DNA of 64,000 bases from Streptomyces violaceusniger (GCA_005405945.1 BJHW01000001.1:4216001-4280000), one strand, 5' to 3'; shown: positions 8,938 through 19,448, counted from the first letter of the stretch. The notes: generated by a model not told the origin, from the letters alone. Numbers and translations: made by a program.

Positions 8938-9483
8938 TCAGTGCTCCTTCACTGTCAATTTTGGGCGGGAGTCGCGGGGGTCGCGAGACAGTCCAACGGC
9001 CTCCACGGCCCGCTCCAGCCGCCGTCTGGCCCGGTGCAGCCGCACCGAGAACGTGGCGGTGGAGCAGCCCAGGACGCGTGCTGCCCGTCTCGGGCCGAGC
9101 CCGTGTCAGGCCACCAGCGTCAGCAGTTCGCGGTCGGCGGCGGACAGCCCCGCCAGTGCCTGCAGCGCCACCGCGCGTTCGGTCACCCCCGCGGCCACGT
9201 CCTCGACCTGGGCGCCGGAGGTGATGATGCGCTGGGCCTCCCGAGCGGCCAGGGCGTACTGCCTGCCGTCGCGGCGGCGCAGCTCGCGGGTCAGATTGCG
9301 GGCCACACCGAGCAGCCACGGCAGCGGTGGCGTGGGGATGTCCCGCATCCGCCGCCAGGCGACCGTGAAGGTCTCGCTCGTGATGTCCTCACCGACCTGT
9401 CGGCCCACCAGGCCGGTCGCGTAGGCCAGCACACGGGGATGACACTCCTCGTAAAGGTCCCGAAAGCGTTGGGCGTCGGTCAC
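8938..9483 (-). pseudogene. ECF-type RNA polymerase sigma factor with internal TGA
   Basis: Group IV sigma factor. Region 2 is MTDAQRFRDLYEECHPRVLAYA...TSETFTVAWRRM and region 4 is LSAADRELLTLVA-stop-HGLGPRRAARVLGCS, then TATFSVRLHRARRRLERAV, ending KEH and TGA 8938-8940. The internal TGA at 9106-9108 sits where relatives have Trp (LVAWHGL), so one G-to-A change explains it. The frame resumes with no shift, unlike the indel-broken genes elsewhere in this window. As read, the product would stop after the first turn of region 4 and could not bind a -35 element. The neighbouring gene remnant (8587-8911) suggests the whole locus is decaying. Confidence 0.8.
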
Positions 9484-9600
9484 GCCGTCTCCTCATCTCG
9501 GCTCTCTCACCATGCAGTGGTCGAGGGCCGCGCTTTCTTACACCCGGGGAGAGGGGATTCCGGGCGGCGGGGTGCCCGGGACGAGGGAGGCCGGTGCCGC

Positions 9601-9690
9601 CGCGTTGCCGGCCGCTGGACGCGGTTGCCGGCCGTTGGACGCGGTTGGGCACCGGACGCGGTTGCCGACGCCGGACGCGGTTGCCGTGCG
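9601..9690. repeat. Short degenerate repeats in the sigma/LacI intergenic space
   Basis: Four copies of GGACGCGGTTG separated by 8-11 bases. The remaining 9484-9841 region is non-coding. It holds the divergent promoter area of the sigma and LacI genes, including a TTTTCCGGAA element at 9754-9763 that resembles the site before the sugar-binding gene. Confidence 0.6.
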
Positions 9691-9841
9691 GCGCTGCGTA
9701 AGCTCAGGAGCTCCATGGGGACGTCCCTCTCTCGTCTCTTCACGTCGGATCCGGTTTTCCGGAAGACTTCTGCAAGGTTCCGAGGGCGCGTCCCCGGGAA
9801 GCACGAGGCGGGGGTGGCTCCCGTCAACGGAGGAGGCGGAC

Positions 9842-10885
9842 ATGGCTACGGAGAGCAGGGGCACCGAGGGCGGCGCCCGGCCCAAGGTGACGATCACGGC
9901 CATCGCCCAGGAGGCCGGGGTGTCGGTGCCCACGGTCTCCCGGGTGGTCAACGGCCGTTCGGATGTCTCGCCCGAGACCCGGGCCCGGGTCGAGGACCTG
10001 CTGCGGCTCCACGGCTACCGCCGCCGCCAGAGCGCGCCCGGCGACCGCGCCGCCCTGGTGGACCTGGTCTTCAACGACCTGGACAGCCCCTGGGCGGTGG
10101 AGATCATCCGGGGCGTGGAGGACGTCGCGCACCAGGACGGGGTGGGCACGGTGGTCTCGGCGATCCACGGCCGCGCGGGCTCGGCCCGGCAGTGGCTGAA
10201 GAATCTGCGGGCCCGCGCCTCGGACGGGGTGATCCTGGTGACGTCCGTACTGGAGCCGGTGGTCCACGAGGAGCTGCGGCGGCTGAACGTGCCGATCGTG
10301 GTCGTCGACCCGGCCGGCTCACCGGCGCTGGACGCGCCCACCGTGGGGGCCACCAACTGGGCGGGCGGCATGGCCGCCACCGAACATCTGCTGAGCCTCG
10401 GCCACCGGCGGATCGGCCTGATCGCCGGTCCGCCGCGGCTGCTGTGCAGCCGGGCGCGGCTGGACGGGCATCGCGCGGCGCTGGAGGCGGCCGGGGTGCC
10501 GTTCGACCAGGCTCTGGTCGCGCAGGGCGACTTCTACCACGAGTCCGGTTTCCACGGCTGCGACCAGCTGATGTCCGGACCCACCCCGCCGACCGCCATC
10601 TTCGCGTCCAGCGACCAGATGGCGCTGGGCGCGATCGAGGCGCTGCGGCGGCGGGGGCTGCGGGTTCCGGAGGATGTGAGCATCATCGGCTTCGACGACC
10701 TGCCGGAGGTCCGCTGGTCGGCGCCGCCGCTGACGACGATCCGCCAGCCGCTGTCGGACATGGGGAAGTTGGCCGCCCGTACGGTGTTGCGGCAGGCGCG
10801 GGGGGAGGAGATCGAGTCGCCGAGGGTCGAGCTGGCCACCCAGCTGATCATCCGCGCCAGCACGGCACCACCCACCGGGGGCTGA
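9842..10885 (+). CDS. LacI-family transcriptional regulator of the sugar operon
   Basis: 347 residues, standard LacI/GalR length. The N-terminal HTH and hinge are at about 15-60 (ITAIAQEAGVSVPTVSRVVN). The periplasmic-binding-like effector domain follows (ALVDLVFNDLDSPWAVEII, then HLLSLGHRRIGLIAGPP, and IFASSDQMALGAIEALRRRG plus IIGFDDLPE). The ATG at 9842 follows GGAGGAGG. It is upstream of, and codirectional with, a sugar ABC porter and a GH3 glycosidase, so it probably represses them until a sugar binds. This is the layout of bxlR-bxlEFGA for xylobiose in Streptomyces. The exact sugar is an inference. Confidence 0.9.
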   Translation: MATESRGTEGGARPKVTITAIAQEAGVSVPTVSRVVNGRSDVSPETRARVEDLLRLHGYRRRQSAPGDRAALVDLVFNDLDSPWAVEIIRGVEDVAHQDGVGTVVSAIHGRAGSARQWLKNLRARASDGVILVTSVLEPVVHEELRRLNVPIVVVDPAGSPALDAPTVGATNWAGGMAATEHLLSLGHRRIGLIAGPPRLLCSRARLDGHRAALEAAGVPFDQALVAQGDFYHESGFHGCDQLMSGPTPPTAIFASSDQMALGAIEALRRRGLRVPEDVSIIGFDDLPEVRWSAPPLTTIRQPLSDMGKLAARTVLRQARGEEIESPRVELATQLIIRASTAPPTGG

Positions 10886-11140
10886 CCCCCAGGCCCCGCC
10901 CGCCGGGGCTAACCTCCGGGCCCCACCCACCGAGGCCTGCCCCCGGGCCCGGCCCACGGCGGCCTGACCCCGGGCGCCGCTCGCCGGGGGGCTGATCCCG
11001 CATGCCTCGCTCGCCGAGGGCTGATCCCCCTGGCGCCACCCGCCGGGGCTGCTCCCCCAGGCCCGCCCGCCGGGGGTTGATTCCCCACCCCGCCCCTTCC
11101 CGAACGGGGGCTGCGCCCCCGCCCCCAACGCCCTTCGGGC
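10886..11140. repeat. Degenerate GC-rich repeat array
   Basis: Six or more imperfect copies of a motif close to CGCCGGGGGCTGATCCCCC / GGCCCGCCCGCCG, spaced about 35-42 bases. No coding frame is plausible. It fills the space between the LacI gene and the terminator palindrome. Confidence 0.6.
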
Positions 11141-11142
11141 GT

Positions 11143-11195
11143 GTCCTCAATCGCCGGACGGGCTGGATTTTCCAGCCCGTCCGGCGATTGAGGAC
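11143..11195. terminator. Perfect 25-bp inverted repeat, probable bidirectional terminator
   Basis: Arms 11143-11167 and 11171-11195 are fully complementary (GTCCTCAATCGCCGGACG..., loop TTT). The same half-sequence, CCTCAATCGCCGG, recurs twice at 35446-35520. It separates the LacI gene from the sugar operon. Confidence 0.75.
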
Positions 11196-11249
11196 CGGGG
11201 TCCGGGACGGAGCCCCGGCGGGGCCAGGGGCAGACCCCGAGGAGCCGGG

Positions 11250-11310
11250 GCGGAGCCACCGCGGGGGCCGGGGGCGGAGCCACCGCGGGGGCCGGGGGCG
11301 GAGCCACCGG
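11250..11310. repeat. Tandem 24-bp repeat
   Basis: CGGAGCCACCGCGGGGGCCG-type units, two complete and one partial, immediately followed by the promoter region of the sugar-binding protein gene. Confidence 0.75.
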
Positions 11311-11359
11311 TTCGGGGAGGGGCGGGGTGGGGGACGAACCGCGGGCGATGCCGAAACCC

Positions 11360-11388
11360 TTGACACCGCATCAGCACCCCCATACCTT
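11360..11388 (+). promoter_or_regulatory. Promoter of the sugar ABC operon
   Basis: Perfect -35 TTGACA (11360-11365), 17-bp spacer, -10 TACCTT (11383-11388), 50 bases before the start codon. Unusually close to the vegetative sigma consensus for this genome. Confidence 0.7.
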
Positions 11389-11403
11389 CCACGCAACCGC
11401 TTC

Positions 11404-11430
11404 CGAGAATTATCGGGCTACTTCCGGAAG
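11404..11430 (+). promoter_or_regulatory. Candidate LacI-type operator
   Basis: CCGA-n6-TCGG (11404-11417) followed by the perfect palindrome CTTCCGGAAG (11421-11430), just downstream of the promoter and touching the ribosome site. A similar TTTTCCGGAA lies before the LacI gene at 9754. Suggests autoregulation and operon repression; not proven. Confidence 0.4.
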
Positions 11431-11437
11431 GCACACG

Positions 11438-12743
11438 ATGCGCATACCTCGGTCAAGGTCCACCCTTCGTGCGTCCACCCTGGCGGCGGCCGTGCTGCTG
11501 CTCGGAACGGCACTCGCCGGCTGCGGAAGCAGCGGGCCCGGGGTTCGGATGACGACTCCCTCGACGTCTGGGTCTACCAGGATGCCTCGACCAAGGTGCA
11601 GCGCGAGGTCGTCAAGCGGTTCAACAAGACCTCCGACATCAAGGTGAAACTCACCCAGGTGCCCGGCGAGGGCTACTCGGACAAGATGCGCACCTCCATG
11701 GGCACGCCCAACGCCCCGGACGTCTTCTTCAACTGGGGCGGCGGCAGCATCAGCGACTTCGTCAAGAAGGACATGCTGCTCGACCTCGACCCCGCGATGG
11801 CCAAGGACCCGGAGCTGAAGAAGGCGTTCATTCCCACGATCCTCGACGCGGGCGCGATCGACGGAAAGCACTACGGGATCCCCATGCGCGGAATGCAGCC
11901 GGTGATCCTCTTCTACAACAAGGACGTCTTCGAGAACGCCGGGGCCACGCCCCGAAGTCCTGGGACGATCTGCTGAAGCTCATCGACACGTTCAAGAGCA
12001 AGGGCGTCACCCCGTTCGCACTGGCCGGCACCGACGCCTGGACCGAGCTGATGTGGGTGGAGTACCTGGTGGACCGCTACGGCGGGGCCGGGGTGTTCCA
12101 GAAGATCCAGAGCCAGGGCATGGCGGCGTGGGATAACCCGGCGGTGCTCAAGACCGCGCAGACCGTCAGGGACCTGGTCGGCCGGGGCGCGTTCGGCAAG
12201 AACTACAAGTCGGTCAACTACACCGCCGACGGGGCCTCCACGCTCTTCGCCAAGGGCAAGGCGGCCATGCATCTGATGGGCAGCTGGGAGTACGCCAACC
12301 AGAAGTCCAACCAGCCCGCGTTCGCCAAGTCGGGGCTGGGCTGGACCACCTTCCCGGCGGTCCCCGGCGGCAGCGGTGACCCCAAGAGCGTCGTCGGCAA
12401 CCCGACCAACTACTGGTCGGTCAACGCCAAGGTGAAGGGCGACAAGCAGAAGGCCGCGATCGAGTTCATGAAGTTCGCGGCGGAGCAGGACTACTCCAAG
12501 GACCTGATCGCCAACGGGGACGTCCCCACCACCTCCGACGCCACCTCCCTGCTCGGCGAGCACGAGAACCCCGACTACGCGCGGTTCCAGTACGACCTGG
12601 TCAAGCAGGCCCCGGACTTCACGCTCTCCTGGGACCAGGCGCTGCCCGCCAAGTACACCCCGCCGCTGCACACCGCCGTGCAGAAGCTGTTCAACGGGCA
12701 GCTCAGCCCGGCCGGGTTCGTCGACGCCCTGAAGGGCATGTGA
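11438..12743 (+). pseudogene. Extracellular sugar-binding lipoprotein of an ABC porter, two frameshifts
   Basis: Family 1 solute-binding protein (BxlE/MalE-like). The signal peptide ends in the lipobox LAGC (near residue 28). The body has VWVYQDASTKVQREVVKRFN, FNWGGGSISDFVKKDMLLDL, HYGIPMRGMQPVILFYNKDV and LFAKGKAAMHLMGSWEYANQ, all typical. Two single-base losses break it: after CGSSGPG near 11540, and near 11955 (a lost C; ATPPKSWDDLLKLI expected). The last frame ends at TGA 12741-12743. With the frame restored it is about 435 residues, normal for the family. It is followed by two permeases and a GH3 glycosidase, and no ATPase gene is present; Streptomyces supplies the shared ATPase MsiK. 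Confidence 0.85.
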
Positions 12744-13666
12744 TGGCGGACGCCGCGAAATCCGGCGGCCGGGTGAGCGTCGGTCGGGCCGGAGTCGGCC
12801 GGCCCGGCGTCGTCTGGGCCCTCCCCGGCGCGCTGTTCTTCGTCTTCTTCGCGGTGGCGCCGATGGTCCTGGTCGGCGCCCTCGCCTTCACCGACTGGGA
12901 CGGCATCGGCACCCCGAGCTGGACCGGGATGAGCAACTGGTCCCGGCTGTGGGACGACCCGGAGACCCATCAGGCCATCTGGCTCAGTCTGGTGCTCACC
13001 GTGCTGACCTGGGTGTTCCAGACCCCGCTCGCCCTGCTGCTGGGCGTATGGGCGGCCGGGCGGCAGCGCAACCGGGCCGTGCTGTCGGCGATCTTCTTCC
13101 TCCCGCTGCTCGGCTCCTCCGTGGCGCTCGCGCTGGTCTGGAAGTCGCTGCTGGACCCCAACTTCGGCCTGATCGCCGACATCGGGCCCGCCCTGGGCTT
13201 CGCGGACGGCGATCTGCTCGGCAGCTCCAAGGGCGCCTTCGGGGCGGTCCTCTTCGTCACCGCCTGGCAGTTCATCCCGCTGCACACGCTGATCTACCAG
13301 GGCGGCGCCCGCGCCATCCCGCGCTCGCTCTACGACGCGGCGGCGATCGACGGCGCCGGAACCGTACGGCAGTTCTTCTCGATCACCCTGCCGCAGCTGC
13401 GCAACACCATCGTCACCTCCTCGGTGATCATGGTGGTCGGCGCGCTGACCTTCTTCGACACCGTGCTGATCCTCACCAAGGGCGGACCGGGCACCGACAC
13501 CACGATCGTGCCGTATCTGATGTACAAGAACGGCTTCCAGGCGTTCGACCTCGGCTACGCCAGCGCGGTCGCCACCATCCTCGTCGTCGTCGCCACCACC
13601 GTCTCGCTGCTGCTGGTGCGACTCACCGGCTTCGCCGCGATGCGCAGCACCCGGGAGGGGATGTGA
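12743..13666 (+). CDS. Sugar ABC transporter permease 1 (MalF-type)
   Basis: 307-residue inner-membrane permease with about six membrane segments, the first at WALPGALFFVFFAVAPMVLV. The cytoplasmic EAA loop, which docks the ATPase, is visible as YDAAAIDGAGTVRQFFSITL. The ATG at 12743 overlaps the stop of the binding-protein gene (ATGTGATG); a GTG three bases earlier is possible. Pairs with the next gene to form the translocation channel. Confidence 0.9.
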   Translation: MADAAKSGGRVSVGRAGVGRPGVVWALPGALFFVFFAVAPMVLVGALAFTDWDGIGTPSWTGMSNWSRLWDDPETHQAIWLSLVLTVLTWVFQTPLALLLGVWAAGRQRNRAVLSAIFFLPLLGSSVALALVWKSLLDPNFGLIADIGPALGFADGDLLGSSKGAFGAVLFVTAWQFIPLHTLIYQGGARAIPRSLYDAAAIDGAGTVRQFFSITLPQLRNTIVTSSVIMVVGALTFFDTVLILTKGGPGTDTTIVPYLMYKNGFQAFDLGYASAVATILVVVATTVSLLLVRLTGFAAMRSTREGM

Positions 13667-14591
13667 CCGACGTCCTGCACGACCACCCGAACCGCCGCCC
13701 GAACCGCCCCCTGAACGGCGTCCGTACGCCGAACAAGACCCCGGCGGCTCCTCGCCCCGCCACCGCCGCCGGGGTCTGCCCCGCTGGAACTATCCGGCCG
13801 GGCTCGGCTCCCTGATCTGGCTCGGCATCGTCGGACTGCCGCTGTACGTCCTGGTGGCCGCCACCTTCCAGACCCGCGACGGCTATATCGACGACGGCCC
13901 GCTGGCCCTGCCCGACCATCCGACGCTCGCCAACTACCGGCGGGTGCTGCGCTCCGACTTCCTCTCCTACCTCCTCAACACCGCACTGGTCACGGCCGTG
14001 TGCGCGGCGATCGTGATCACGCTGTCGGTGACCGTCGGCTACACCGTCGTCCGCGCCCGCGGCCGCGCCTCCCGCCGGATCTTCCAGATCTTCCTGCTGG
14101 GTCTCGCGATCCCCTCCCAGGCGGTGGTGATCCCGGTCTATCTGGTCATCACCAAGCTCCATCTGTACGACACCCTGCTCGCGGTGATCCTGCCGACGGC
14201 CGCCTTCTCCCTCCCGGTCAGCGTGCTGATCCTGGTCGGCACGATGCGCGACATCGACGAGGAGCTGTACGAGTCGATGGCGCTGGACGGCGCGAGCCCG
14301 ACCCGGGTGCTGCTCCAGCTCGTGGTGCCGCTGTCGCGGTCCGGGATCTCCACGGTCGGGGTGATGTCGGCCCTGCACGCCTGGAACGGCTTCCTCTTCC
14401 CGCTGCTGCTCACCCAGTCCAAGAGCAACCGGCTGCTGACCCTGGGGCTGTACGACTACGTGGGCGAGTTCCGGGTGGACACCCCGGCGCTGCTCACCGC
14501 CGTGGTGCTCTCCATCGTCCCGATCTTCCTGGTCTATCTCTTCGCCCGCCGTCAGCTGATCAGTGGACTGATGGGCGTGGGCGGCAAATAG
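13663..14591 (+). pseudogene. Sugar ABC transporter permease 2 (MalG-type), one frameshift
   Basis: Starts at GTG 13663, overlapping the previous stop (GTGA). A charged N-terminal tail shifts frame near 13770. The rest reads RWNYPAGLGSLIWLGIVGLP and onwards, with membrane segments and the EAA loop ESMALDGASPTRVLLQLVVP, ending LMGVGGK. Expected length is about 309 residues. The long in-frame part from 13854 would lack the first membrane helix, so the indel matters. Second half of the operon's channel. Confidence 0.85.
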
Positions 14592-14655
14592 GCCGCCCAC
14601 GCGCGGCACGCACGCCGTTCTCCCACCCCGCCGTCCTCCCCCGACAAGGAGCTTC

Positions 14656-17077
14656 ATGCCTCAGCCCTGGCAGGACACCTCCCTCTCCGCCGAGGACCGC
14701 GCGGCGGCCCTGCTCTCCTCGATGACGCTGGAGGAGAAGCTCGCCCAACTCGCCGGCGCATGGCCGGGATCGGAGGCCGAGGAGGGCGAGGACGTCGCCC
14801 CGCTCCAGCACGAGGTGTCCGAGGCCGTGGACCTCGACGGCCTCCTCCCGCACGGCATCGGCCAGCTGACCCGCCCCTTCGGCACCTCCCCCGTCGAACC
14901 GGCCGAGGGCGCCGCCGCGCTGGCCCGCCTCCAGGCCCGGATCGCCGCCGGGAACCGCTTCGGGATCCCGGCGCTGGCCCATGAGGAGTGTCTGACCGGC
15001 TTCTTCGCCTGGCGCGCCACCGTCTTCCCCACCCCGCTCGCCTGGGGCGCGTCCTTCGACCCGGCGCTGGTGGGACGGGCGGCCGGGCTGATCGGCGGTT
15101 CGCTGCGGTCGGCCGGTATCCACCAGGGCCTGGCCCCGGTGCTGGACGTGGTGCGGGACGCGCGCTGGGGCCGTACGGAGGAGTCCATCGGCGAGGACCC
15201 GTATCTCGTCGCGACCATCGGCACCGCGTACGTGCGCGGCCTGGAGTCCGCCGGGATCGTCGCCACCCTCAAGCACTTCGCGGGCTACGCCGCCTCCCGG
15301 GGCGGCCGCAACCACGCACCGGTCTCCATCGGGCCCCGGGAGCTCGCGGATGTCGTCCTGCCGCCCTTCGAGCTGGCGGTACGGGACGGGGGCGCGCGGT
15401 CGGTGATGCACTCCTACAACGACGTCGACGGTGTGCCCTCGGCCGCCAACCCCTGGCTGCTGACCGAACTGCTCCGCGACACCTGGGGCTTCACCGGCAC
15501 CGTCGTCGCCGACTACTTCGGGGTGTCCTTCCTGGAGCTGGCCCACCGGGTGGCCGACACCCGGGGCGGCGCGGCCGGGCTCGCCCTGGCGGCGGGGGTG
15601 GACGTGGAGCTGCCCGCGGTGCGCTGCTTCGGCACCCCGCTGCGGGACGCGGTGCGGGCCGGGGAGGTGGACGAGGCGCTGGTGGACCGGGCGGCGCTGC
15701 GGGTGCTGCGGCAGAAGTGCGAGCTGGGGCTGCTGGATCCGGACTGGTCACCGATGCCGTCGGCGCTCGCGGGGCTGTGGACTCCGCGGGAACCGCCGAC
15801 GTCGACCTCGACCACGACCTCGATCTCGACCTCGATCCGCCGGAGATGCGGGCCGTCGCGCGGGAGCTCGCCGAGGAGTCGGTGGTGCTGCTCGCCGACG
15901 ACGGCGATGTGCTGCCGCTCGCGCCGGACGCCCGGATCGCGGTGGTCGGCCCGCTCGCCGACGACCCGGCCGCCATGCTCGGCTGCTACACCTTCCCCCG
16001 CCACGTCGGGGTGGAGCACCCCGGACTGCCCCTGGGCCTCGAGGTGCCGACGCTCTTCGCCGCGCTGCGCGCCGAGCTGCCCGGTGCGCGGATCACCCAT
16101 GCCGAGGGGTGCGCCGCGCCCGGCCCCGCCGCGTCCGCCGGTGACGCGGGGGCGCGGCCTCGGCCGGTGCGGCGGCGCTCACCGCCGAGAGCCGGCTGGC
16201 GCAGGCGGCCAGGGCGGCGGCGGACGCGGATGTGTGCATCGCGGTGCTGGGCGACCGCTCGGGCCTGTTCGGCCGGGGCACCTCGGGCGAGGGCTGCGAC
16301 GCCGCCGACCTCGAACTCCCCGGTGAGCAGGGGGCGTTGCTGGACACACTGGTGGCCACCGGCACCCCCGTGGTGCTGGTGCTGTTCACCGGCCGGCCGT
16401 ACGCCCTCGGCCGCTGGTCGAGCCTGCTGGCCGCCGCCGTGCAGGCGTTCTTCCCCGGTGAGGAGGGCGGCCCGGCGGTCGCCGGGGTGCTGAGCGGGCG
16501 CGTCAACCCCTCGGGCCGGCTGCCGGTGAGCGTTCCGTACGCGCCCGGCGGCCAGCCATGGACATATGCCCAGCCGCCGCTCGGGCTGGGGGAGAACAAC
16601 GCCAGCTCGATCGACCCGACCCCGCTGTTCCCCTTCGGCCACGGGCTCTCCTACACCTCGTTCGCCTGGGAGCGCCCGGAGGCCGACGCGACCGAGGTGG
16701 CGACCGACGGGGAGACCACGGTCCGGCTGACCGTGCGCAACACCGGTGACCGGGCCGGGACGGAGGTCGTACAGCTCTACCTCCACGATCCGGTGGCCCG
16801 TATCGCCCGGCCGGTGTCCCGTCTGATCGGCTACGCACGGGTGCCGCTGCGGCCGGGCGAGTCCGCCGAGGTCCACTTCGCCTTCCACGCCGACCTCGCC
16901 TCGTATCCGCTGGGCGCCGATGGCACGCGGGTGGTGGAACCGGGCGCCCTGGAGCTGCGGCTGGCCTCCTCCAGCGCCGACTCCGCCGTACGGCACACCG
17001 TGCCGCTGAGGCTGACCGGACCCGAGCGCACGGTGGACCACCGGCGGCGGATGGTGTGCGAGGTGCGGGTGAAGTAG
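14656..17077 (+). pseudogene. GH3 beta-glycosidase (beta-xylosidase/beta-glucosidase, BxlA-like), two frameshifts
   Basis: Cytoplasmic enzyme without signal peptide, so it should hydrolyse the imported oligosaccharide. The GH3 N-domain is clear: GIGQLTRPFGTSP, QGLAPVLDVVRDARWGRTEE, LKHFAGYAASRGGRNH, and VVADYFGVSFLE carrying the nucleophile Asp. The frame shifts near 15780, within or next to Asp-Leu repeats (15800-15838), and again near 16155, where Ala-rich coding sequence lies. The C-domain (AVLGDRSGLFGRGTSGEGCD, FPFGHGLSYTSFAWE) and the fibronectin-III-like end follow. The start at 14656 has AAGGAG. About 805 residues when restored. BxlA of Streptomyces is the closest match I recall. Confidence 0.85.
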
Positions 17078-17227
17078 CCCGGGGGGCGGGAAAGCGCTGA
17101 GGGCTGCCGCCCGGGCCGGCGAGAGGCGCCGGGCGGTGGCAGCCGGGGCCTACGCCCGGTAGGGCCTACGCCCGGAGGCGGGGGTGCCGGGCCGTCGCGG
17201 CCCACGCCCCACGCCCCGAGGCCACCG

Positions 17228-17271
17228 CCCGGGAGGGCCGCCCCGGGGGCCCGGGAGGGCCGCCCCGGGGG
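17228..17271. repeat. Tandem pair of 22-bp units between converging genes
   Basis: CCCGGGAGGGCCGCCCCGGG occurs twice in succession. With the hairpin GGGCCG-TCG-CGGCCC at 17189-17203 it lies between the GH3 gene and the converging minus-strand gene, and may terminate both. Confidence 0.5.
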
Positions 17272-17275
17272 CGGT

Positions 17276-19290
17276 TCAGGCCGGTCCCTCGCCCTTCTCC
17301 ACCAGCGACCAGGCGTGGGCGAACAGTTCGGGCAGGGTGCGGGTGGGCAGCGGCAGCGGGTTCTCCAACCGCAGGTTGTAGGAGCGGCGCAGCCCGATCA
17401 GCTCCGCCTTCCACGCCTCCATGGGCTGGTACGGCTTCTTGGCGTGGATCCACTCGCCCGGCAGGAAGACCTGGCGGCCCGCCCGGGGGCGCTTGTCCTC
17501 GATGACGAGACCGCGCTCGACCAGTGTGGCGGCCGCCTTCTGGTGCCGGGCGGCCTTCCACCCGTTCCAGGTGCGGACGTTGCGGTCGGTCGGGGCGGGC
17601 AGGGCCAGCAGCTGGAGGTGGAACGCCGCCGCGTCCTCGTCGACGCCGAGCGCGTCGGCGACCCGCGCCACGAGGGCGGGCGCGGAGGCCGCCGGGTTCG
17701 ACTCATACGCCCCGGCCGGCAGCGAGGCGCTCTCGATCCGTTCGACGATGCGGGCGCAGACCGGGCCGCGCAGCCACTCCACGGCGTCCAGCTCCCGGCG
17801 GCCGACTCCGGTCGCGGACGCTGCCGACAGCCGCTTCGAGCGCTCGTCGTCCCCGTAGAAGGCCGGGCGGAAGTACAGGCGGGTGGCGTTCCGGTACCCC
17901 CGGCGGTCGATCGCGCCCTCCGCACCGACGGTGAGCCCGTCGTCCACCGTGGCGACGTCCAGCCTCTCCGGCCCGGCGTACGGGCGTCCGCCGAACACCT
18001 CGCGCAGCGCCGTGATCGGCTCGTTCTCGCCGTGCCGGAAGTAGCCCGCGTCCAGCAGCAGTTCCGGGTGGTTCAGCCGTTCCCCGATCAGACCGACGAA
18101 CCCCGGCACCCCGTCGCGGACCGGATCGCCCGCGGGCAGCTCGGCGTAGATCCAGGGCAGGTTGCGGACCGCGCCGCTCAGCAACTCCTCGAACCGCACG
18201 ATCTGCCACCGCTCGTCGGCCGCGGAGCATCCGTAGTCGGTCCTCCGCAACCAGGTGTCGAGGTCGGCGCGGAGCGTGGGTTCGCCCGCGGGGTCGGTGA
18301 ACGCGGCGCAGAAGCGGCCGGCGGTCAGCGGGAACGGCCGCATCTCGACGACCGCGCCGAACGTGCGCTCCGGCACCATGGTCCGCCGCCCGTACCGTGC
18401 CCGCCACGCCTCGGCGAGCCGCTCGGCCACCGGCCGCATCCCTCCCGGCTCCCACAGCTCGGCCGGGTCCTCCGGCAGCACGTCCGCCAGCAGCTCAAGC
18501 CGCTCCGCCGGGCCGACCCGCGCCAACTCGCTGTGCGCGTCCTCCGCTTCGGCCGTCTTCAGCCGCAGCGTCGCCCGTTCATCGGCGTCGAGGAGCGGAC
18601 GGTAGCTCAAGCTGACCATCCCGGCCAGCGCGAGCGACGCCACCGCCCGGCCCATCCCCGTGCCGTCCATGAGCAGGGCCACGGCCTCCCGGTCCCACGG
18701 GGCCGGCCCGCGCTCCCGCACCAGCGCCACCAGCCGCCGCAACTGCTCCGGGCTCCCCCAGCCGCGCGGCACCTCCCGCGCCTCCTCGATCTCCCCCAGG
18801 CTCGGCGGCTCCGCGTCCCCGGTCCGCAGCTCGACGAACCGGCGCCGACCCTCACGGCTCCATCCGACGCTGACGGCCGCCCGCGCCCGTCGCGCACCGC
18901 AAGCCGTTCGGTGACCACGATCCCGGTGCGCAGCCGGGCGACCGGATCGGCGAACGGGCTCTCCGCCCACATCTCCAGCAGCGCCAGCAGCCGCTCGCGC
19001 CGCTCGGGGCGCGTGGACGCGACGGCGGCCCGGAGCGCCACGGCCCCGATCCGCCCGATGAACCGCGCCCACGACCCTTCCCCGGCGATCCCGGGCCCGT
19101 CCTCGCCCTTGCCCTTGCCCTCGCCCCCGCCCTCGGGGCCCGGTGGGTCCCACCTCCCGGTCAGAAACCGGCCGGTCCGCTCGATGGAGGCCAGCGCACC
19201 GGGCCGCCACATCCCCGTGCCGTCGATGAGCCCGCCCAGCGCGGGCACCACACGCTCGTCGTCCACGGCCGCCCACGCACCGGTCGTCAT
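17276..19290 (-). pseudogene. Large uncharacterised protein with winged-helix-like C-terminus, one frameshift
   Basis: About 670 residues. The N-terminal part (MTTGAWAAVDDERVVPALGG...) reads in one frame until about 18880, then the rest continues in another to TGA 17276-17278. The middle is helical with DAEPPSLGEIEEAREVPRGW and RRLVALVRERGPAPWDREAV. Near the end, WNGWKAARHQKAAATLVERG then EDKRPRAGRQVFLPGEWI looks like a winged helix. It resembles DNA-binding proteins that in Streptomyces accompany MoxR ATPase and vWA genes (MolR/DUF4132-like), but no such partners adjoin it here, so that link is weak. An acidic/Gly-Lys stretch (GGGEGKGKGEDGP) is another low-complexity insert. Confidence 0.55.
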
Positions 19291-19390
19291 CGGACCTCCC
19301 CCGTCTCCCCCGTCGCATACGCCATGGGGAGATCATCGCCCATGGCTCCGACAGCGGCCCCGCCGCCTACGAGGTGAGCGGGGCTACTGT

Positions 19391-19448
19391 GCTCGGTCGG
19401 GTGCCGCTTTCGTCTCGCGCCTTCGGCGCAATTGAGCAGCGGGGCAGG
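19391..19448 (-). repeat. GC-rich dispersed repeat B, inverted copy
   Basis: Reverse complement of the repeat at 19751-19818 and 21317-21384; shared core CTGCTCAATTGCGCCGAAGG. The 19291-19850 stretch has no gene; it holds this copy, an AT-rich island (19574-19642) and copy 2. Confidence 0.8.

Noticed and set aside
17315..19435. 706-codon plus-strand frame
   Set aside because: Shadow of the minus-strand gene at 17276-19290, with Arg/Gln/Val-rich composition typical of antisense frames.
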